From Parabacteroides sp. (GTDB lineage Bacteria > Bacteroidota > Bacteroidia > Bacteroidales > Tannerellaceae), in assembly GCA_020026285.1 (NCBI GenBank), contig JAHHQS010000003.1, positions 12,933-76,932 of the forward strand: a stretch of 64,000 bases of DNA, given 5' to 3'. Both the position numbers and the translations under genes were made by a program. The first letter of the stretch is position 1, and each line of letters opens with the position of its first letter. Below, piece by piece: positions 60,951-64,000 of the stretch. The notes beneath the pieces were generated by a model that had not been told where the DNA came from, searched no databases, and was given only the letters and a program-made list of their open reading frames with translations.

Positions 60951-60974
60951 ACACAACAATTAAAAGAAACAACT

Positions 60975-61538
60975 ATGGTATTTAGATTCCTGCTTTTATC
61001 GGATGAAGTGGACGACTTCAAACGTGAGATTCAGATTAATTCAGATCAGACGTTTTTAGATTTACATAATGCCATTCTGGATTCAGTTGGCTATGATAAA
61101 AATCAAATGGCTTCATTCTTTGTCTGCGAAGAAGACTGGAGCAAAAAAACTGAAATCACTTTAGTGGAAATGGATACATCTTCAGATGTCGACAACTATA
61201 TTATGGCCGATACCTATCTGGACGAGTTACTTGAGGAGGAACATCAAAAGTTACTTTATGTATTTGATTATCTTACTGAACGTGCTTTCTTTATGGAATT
61301 GAGAGAAATCATTCCTAACAAGAATTTACCAGCAGCAACCTGTACTAAATCTAAAGGATTACCTCCTGCTCAGGTAATGTCTATCGACGATTTTGACAAC
61401 AAAATGGCTTCATCAAACGATGTGGGTGAAGATTTTTATGGCGATTCTGAATACGATATGGACGAGCTTGACAAAAACGGTTTTGAAGGTTTGGATAACT
61501 TCAATATGGATAATCCTTACGATGAAGATCGTTATTAA
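60975..61538 (+). CDS. pRiA4b ORF3 / IS1096-passenger-like protein with acidic tail
   Basis: A 187-residue cytoplasmic protein. Residues about 1-120 resemble the plasmid pRiA4b ORF-3 fold: FRFLLLSDEVDDFKREIQI, TFLDLHNAILDSVGYDKNQMASFFVCEEDW and LLYVFDYLTERAFFMELREI. This family is also called the IS1096 passenger (TnpR) type, but no transposase or inverted repeat is near. The last 55 residues are strongly acidic (DVGEDFYGDSEYDMDELD and more). It ends 6 bases before miaA and is probably co-transcribed. The function is unknown. Confidence 0.82.
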   Translation: MVFRFLLLSDEVDDFKREIQINSDQTFLDLHNAILDSVGYDKNQMASFFVCEEDWSKKTEITLVEMDTSSDVDNYIMADTYLDELLEEEHQKLLYVFDYLTERAFFMELREIIPNKNLPAATCTKSKGLPPAQVMSIDDFDNKMASSNDVGEDFYGDSEYDMDELDKNGFEGLDNFNMDNPYDEDRY

Positions 61539-61544
61539 TTGCGA

Positions 61545-62450
61545 ATGAATACTTTAATTATATTACTTGGGCCGACAGGAGTTGGAAAAACGGAACTGAG
61601 TCTGCAGATTGCAGAACATTTTAATTCTCCGATTATTTCATCCGACTCCCGTCAGCTTTATAAAGATCTTCCAATCGGTACAGCTGCTCCCACTCCTGAA
61701 CAGACTTCACGTGTAAAACATTTTTTTGTCGGTACTCTTGATCTGACCGACTACTACAGTGCCAGTCAGTTTGAAGAAGATGTTATCAAACTATTGGATG
61801 ACTTGTATCAGACTCATTCAACAGTTGTTATGACAGGTGGAAGTATGATGTACATCGATGCCGTGACCAAAGGTATTGACGATATTCCTACAGTCTTGCC
61901 TGAAATTCGTTCTGCCCTTTGGAAAGAATATGAAGAAAAAGGACTGGAACCTATTTTGGAAGAGCTGAAACAAGCTGATCCCAAGCATTATGATGAAGTA
62001 GACCGTAACAACTACAAACGAGTTATTCATGCTGTAGAGATCTGTCGTCAGACAGGACTTCCCTACTCTTCGTTTCGCATAAAGAAACAAAAGACACGCC
62101 CATTCAATATTATTCAGATTGGTCTTAATCGTGATCGAGCCGAATTGTGTGACCGTATCAATCTTCGGGTAGAACAGATGATGAAAGACGGTTTATTGGA
62201 AGAAGCTCGTCGTGTCTATCCTTTCCGCCATTTAAATTCATTGAATACGGTAGGCTACAAAGAACTCTTCAAATATTTTGATGGAGAATGGACTCTTGAT
62301 CTGGCCGTCGAGAAAATCAAACGAAACAGCCGTGTTTATGCCCGTAAACAAATGACCTGGTTTAAACGCGATAAAGATATTACCTGGTTTCATCCTGATC
62401 AGAAGGACGAAATATTTCATTTCATTGATCAAAGAATCAATAACCAATAA
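61545..62450 (+). CDS. miaA: tRNA dimethylallyltransferase
   Basis: Adds a dimethylallyl group to A37 of tRNAs reading UNN codons. The 301-residue protein has the P-loop [13 protein letters not shown], the substrate-binding [18 protein letters not shown] and [32 protein letters not shown] and the C-terminal tRNA-binding NTVGYKELF and [10 protein letters not shown] motifs. I start at the ATG at 61545; a TTG two codons earlier is unlikely. It is followed by mnmE, another tRNA-modifying enzyme, after 99 bases. Confidence 0.97.
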   Translation: MNTLIILLGPTGVGKTELSLQIAEHFNSPIISSDSRQLYKDLPIGTAAPTPEQTSRVKHFFVGTLDLTDYYSASQFEEDVIKLLDDLYQTHSTVVMTGGSMMYIDAVTKGIDDIPTVLPEIRSALWKEYEEKGLEPILEELKQADPKHYDEVDRNNYKRVIHAVEICRQTGLPYSSFRIKKQKTRPFNIIQIGLNRDRAELCDRINLRVEQMMKDGLLEEARRVYPFRHLNSLNTVGYKELFKYFDGEWTLDLAVEKIKRNSRVYARKQMTWFKRDKDITWFHPDQKDEIFHFIDQRINNQ

Positions 62451-62549
62451 CAACATACATATTATTTATATATTCTAAAATATTTTTGGTTTGAAATTCC
62501 ATTTATGATTTCATATTAATAAGTTATATATATAACAAGGAACATACTT

Positions 62550-63935
62550 ATGAACGAAACAATTTGTGCTATATCAACTGCTCCTGGTGTTGGAGGTATT
62601 GCTGTAATCCGTATTTCCGGACCTGAAGCTTTTTCTATTTGTGATAAGATATTTAAAGCAAAAAAGGCCGATAAGAAATTACAGACACAGAAAGCCTATA
62701 CTCTTTCTTTTGGAACTGTAGGTACCAACGATCAGACAATAGATGAAGTGGTTGCAGCAGTTTTTCGTTCTCCTCATTCATTCACAGGTGAAGACACGGT
62801 CGAAATTACCTGTCATGGTTCCATCTACATCCAGCAACAGATTCTTCAATTATTGATCAATGCCGGATGCCGAATGGCTTTGCCGGGAGAATTTACCCAG
62901 CGTGCCTTCATGAACGGGAAAATGGATTTAAGTCAGGCAGAAGCTGTGGCTGACTTGATTGCTTCCACTTCGGCCGGCCAACATCGCCTGGCCTTAAGCC
63001 AGATGCGTGGAGGTTTCAGCAAAGAACTATCAGAACTTCGCAATCAATTGCTTCATATCACTTCCTTGATGGAACTGGAACTGGATTTCAGTGACCATGA
63101 GGAATTGGAATTTGCCGACAGAAGTGAACTTCGTGCTTTAGCAGACCATATAGAAGAAGTCATTGCTAAATTAGCCAAATCGTTCAGTGTCGGAAACGCT
63201 ATCAAAAACGGTATTCCTGTTGCAATTATTGGAGAGACCAATGCCGGCAAATCCACCCTGCTAAATGCACTCCTAAATGAAGACAAAGCCATTGTAAGCG
63301 ATATTCATGGAACAACCCGTGATGTGATAGAAGATACAATCAATATCAACGGCCAGCTTTTCCGTTTTATTGATACAGCCGGTATTCGCGAGACTAACGA
63401 TACGATTGAAGCCTTAGGTATAGAAAGAAGCTTCAAGGCATTAGACCAGGCACAAATCGTCATTCTGATGTACGATTTAACGCGTGATTTAAAAGATTTC
63501 AACAATTTCTATCAGGAGATTGCTTCTCACCTTGAAAACAAATCAGTGATCTTGGTAAAGAACAAATGTGATGTTCCATCGGTCTGTACTGATATAAAAT
63601 TTCCTTTTCCAACAGAAGGATGGCATATGATTTCAATTTCAGCCAAAAGTAAACTTCATATATCTGATCTAGAACAGCTGTTAACTGAAGTAGCGGCTAT
63701 TCCGGCTATTCAGCAAAGTGATATTATTGTCACCAATGTTCGTCATTATGAAGCACTGACTCATGCACTGGAAGCAATCAGACGTGTACAGGAAGGGTTA
63801 AAGACAGAGCTTTCCGGCGACTTTATTTCTCAAGATTTACGTGAATGTATCTATCATCTTTCAGATATCGTAGGGGAAGTGACCACTGATCAGGTCTTAG
63901 GAAACATTTTTAAAAACTTTTGCGTGGGGAAATAA
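62550..63935 (+). CDS. mnmE: tRNA modification GTPase MnmE
   Basis: With MnmG it modifies the wobble uridine of tRNAs. The 461 residues are complete. The N-terminal folate-binding domain has CAISTAPGVGGIAVIRISG, and EITCHGSIYI and PGEFTQRAFMNGKMDLSQAEAV follow. The G domain has G1 GETNAGKSTLLNALL, G2 GTTRDVIED, G3 DTAGIRET and G4 NKCD. The C terminus is FCVGK, matching the usual FC(I/L/V)GK with its catalytic Cys. Confidence 0.97.
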   Translation: MNETICAISTAPGVGGIAVIRISGPEAFSICDKIFKAKKADKKLQTQKAYTLSFGTVGTNDQTIDEVVAAVFRSPHSFTGEDTVEITCHGSIYIQQQILQLLINAGCRMALPGEFTQRAFMNGKMDLSQAEAVADLIASTSAGQHRLALSQMRGGFSKELSELRNQLLHITSLMELELDFSDHEELEFADRSELRALADHIEEVIAKLAKSFSVGNAIKNGIPVAIIGETNAGKSTLLNALLNEDKAIVSDIHGTTRDVIEDTININGQLFRFIDTAGIRETNDTIEALGIERSFKALDQAQIVILMYDLTRDLKDFNNFYQEIASHLENKSVILVKNKCDVPSVCTDIKFPFPTEGWHMISISAKSKLHISDLEQLLTEVAAIPAIQQSDIIVTNVRHYEALTHALEAIRRVQEGLKTELSGDFISQDLRECIYHLSDIVGEVTTDQVLGNIFKNFCVGK

Positions 63936-64000
63936 AGGCCGATACCCTATTTTGAAAATACATATAAACAAAACTATAAGAAGAGCAAATATAGAACGCT

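Noticed and set aside
60975..61538. Insertion sequence
   Set aside because: The protein resembles an IS passenger, but there is no transposase, terminal inverted repeat or target duplication around it.
63936..64000. Start of a further gene after mnmE
   Set aside because: Only 65 A/T-rich bases remain; no start codon with a recognisable product is seen.

Overview
This window is chromosomal DNA from a Bacteroidales bacterium, most likely Bacteroides or Phocaeicola. Several things support this. The DNA is AT-rich. Many genes carry the Bacteroidetes -7 element TAnnTTTG, some with a TTG or TTTG about 19 bases upstream. There is a fused LpxC-FabZ, a 944-residue fucokinase/fucose-1-P guanylyltransferase of the Fkp type, a DUF4494 protein, an HU-HIG DNA-binding protein, and an OMP beta-barrel/LytS/LytTR module. 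Most genes are housekeeping; the only traces of accessory DNA are one decayed glycosidase fragment and a few unexplained repeats.

Layout. 1-530: end of a sugar-porter permease, then an initiator tRNA-fMet on the minus strand. 698-5080: a minus-strand module of outer-membrane beta-barrel protein, LytS-type kinase and LytTR regulator, with two 22-bp direct repeats upstream of its promoter. 5078-9636: ABC exporter pair and DnaG primase. 9773-12512: thioredoxin-fold protein, thiamine salvage pair (PnuC-type permease and thiamine pyrophosphokinase), and a decayed LamG-domain pseudogene. 12784-15172: rubredoxin, then a three-gene minus-strand cluster of a NifU/IscU-like scaffold, a small membrane protein and a GGGtGRT protein. 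15259-21170: BCCT transporter, YkvA-like protein, secreted LacZ-type beta-galactosidase. 21321-22370: a strict 22-bp array of five dyads lying in the predicted 5' leader of an HU-HIG/winged-helix gene, then a small membrane protein.

22432-29232: gdhA, then an apparent operon of an AmgK-like sugar kinase fused to a RapZ C-terminal domain, a MurU-like nucleotidyltransferase, and a large receiver-like/PPDK-ATP-grasp protein. 29323-37541: fkp, DUF4494, PLP-binding protein, a dihydroorotate-dehydrogenase-like protein without the usual catalytic Cys, proS, and queF-queC. 37735-42759: FadL-family porin, lon, trmN6. 42760-43457 is gene-free. 43458-49218: nitroreductase, groES-groEL, pncB and an M23 peptidase. 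49329-53791: phosphosugar mutase, cytidine deaminase, AraC regulator, LysM glucosaminidase. 53836-60651: a plus-strand run of purM-like, small membrane protein, prfA, pyrF, lpxD, lpxC-fabZ and lpxA (purine, translation, pyrimidine and lipid A functions). 60975-63935: a pRiA4b/IS1096-passenger-like protein, miaA and mnmE.

The strongest candidates for something undescribed are the 22-bp dyad array ahead of the HU-HIG gene, the AmgK-RapZ/MurU/receiver-PPDK operon, the GGGtGRT cluster, and the paired repeats ahead of the OMP/LytTR module. All functional assignments come from reading motifs by eye; no database search was run.
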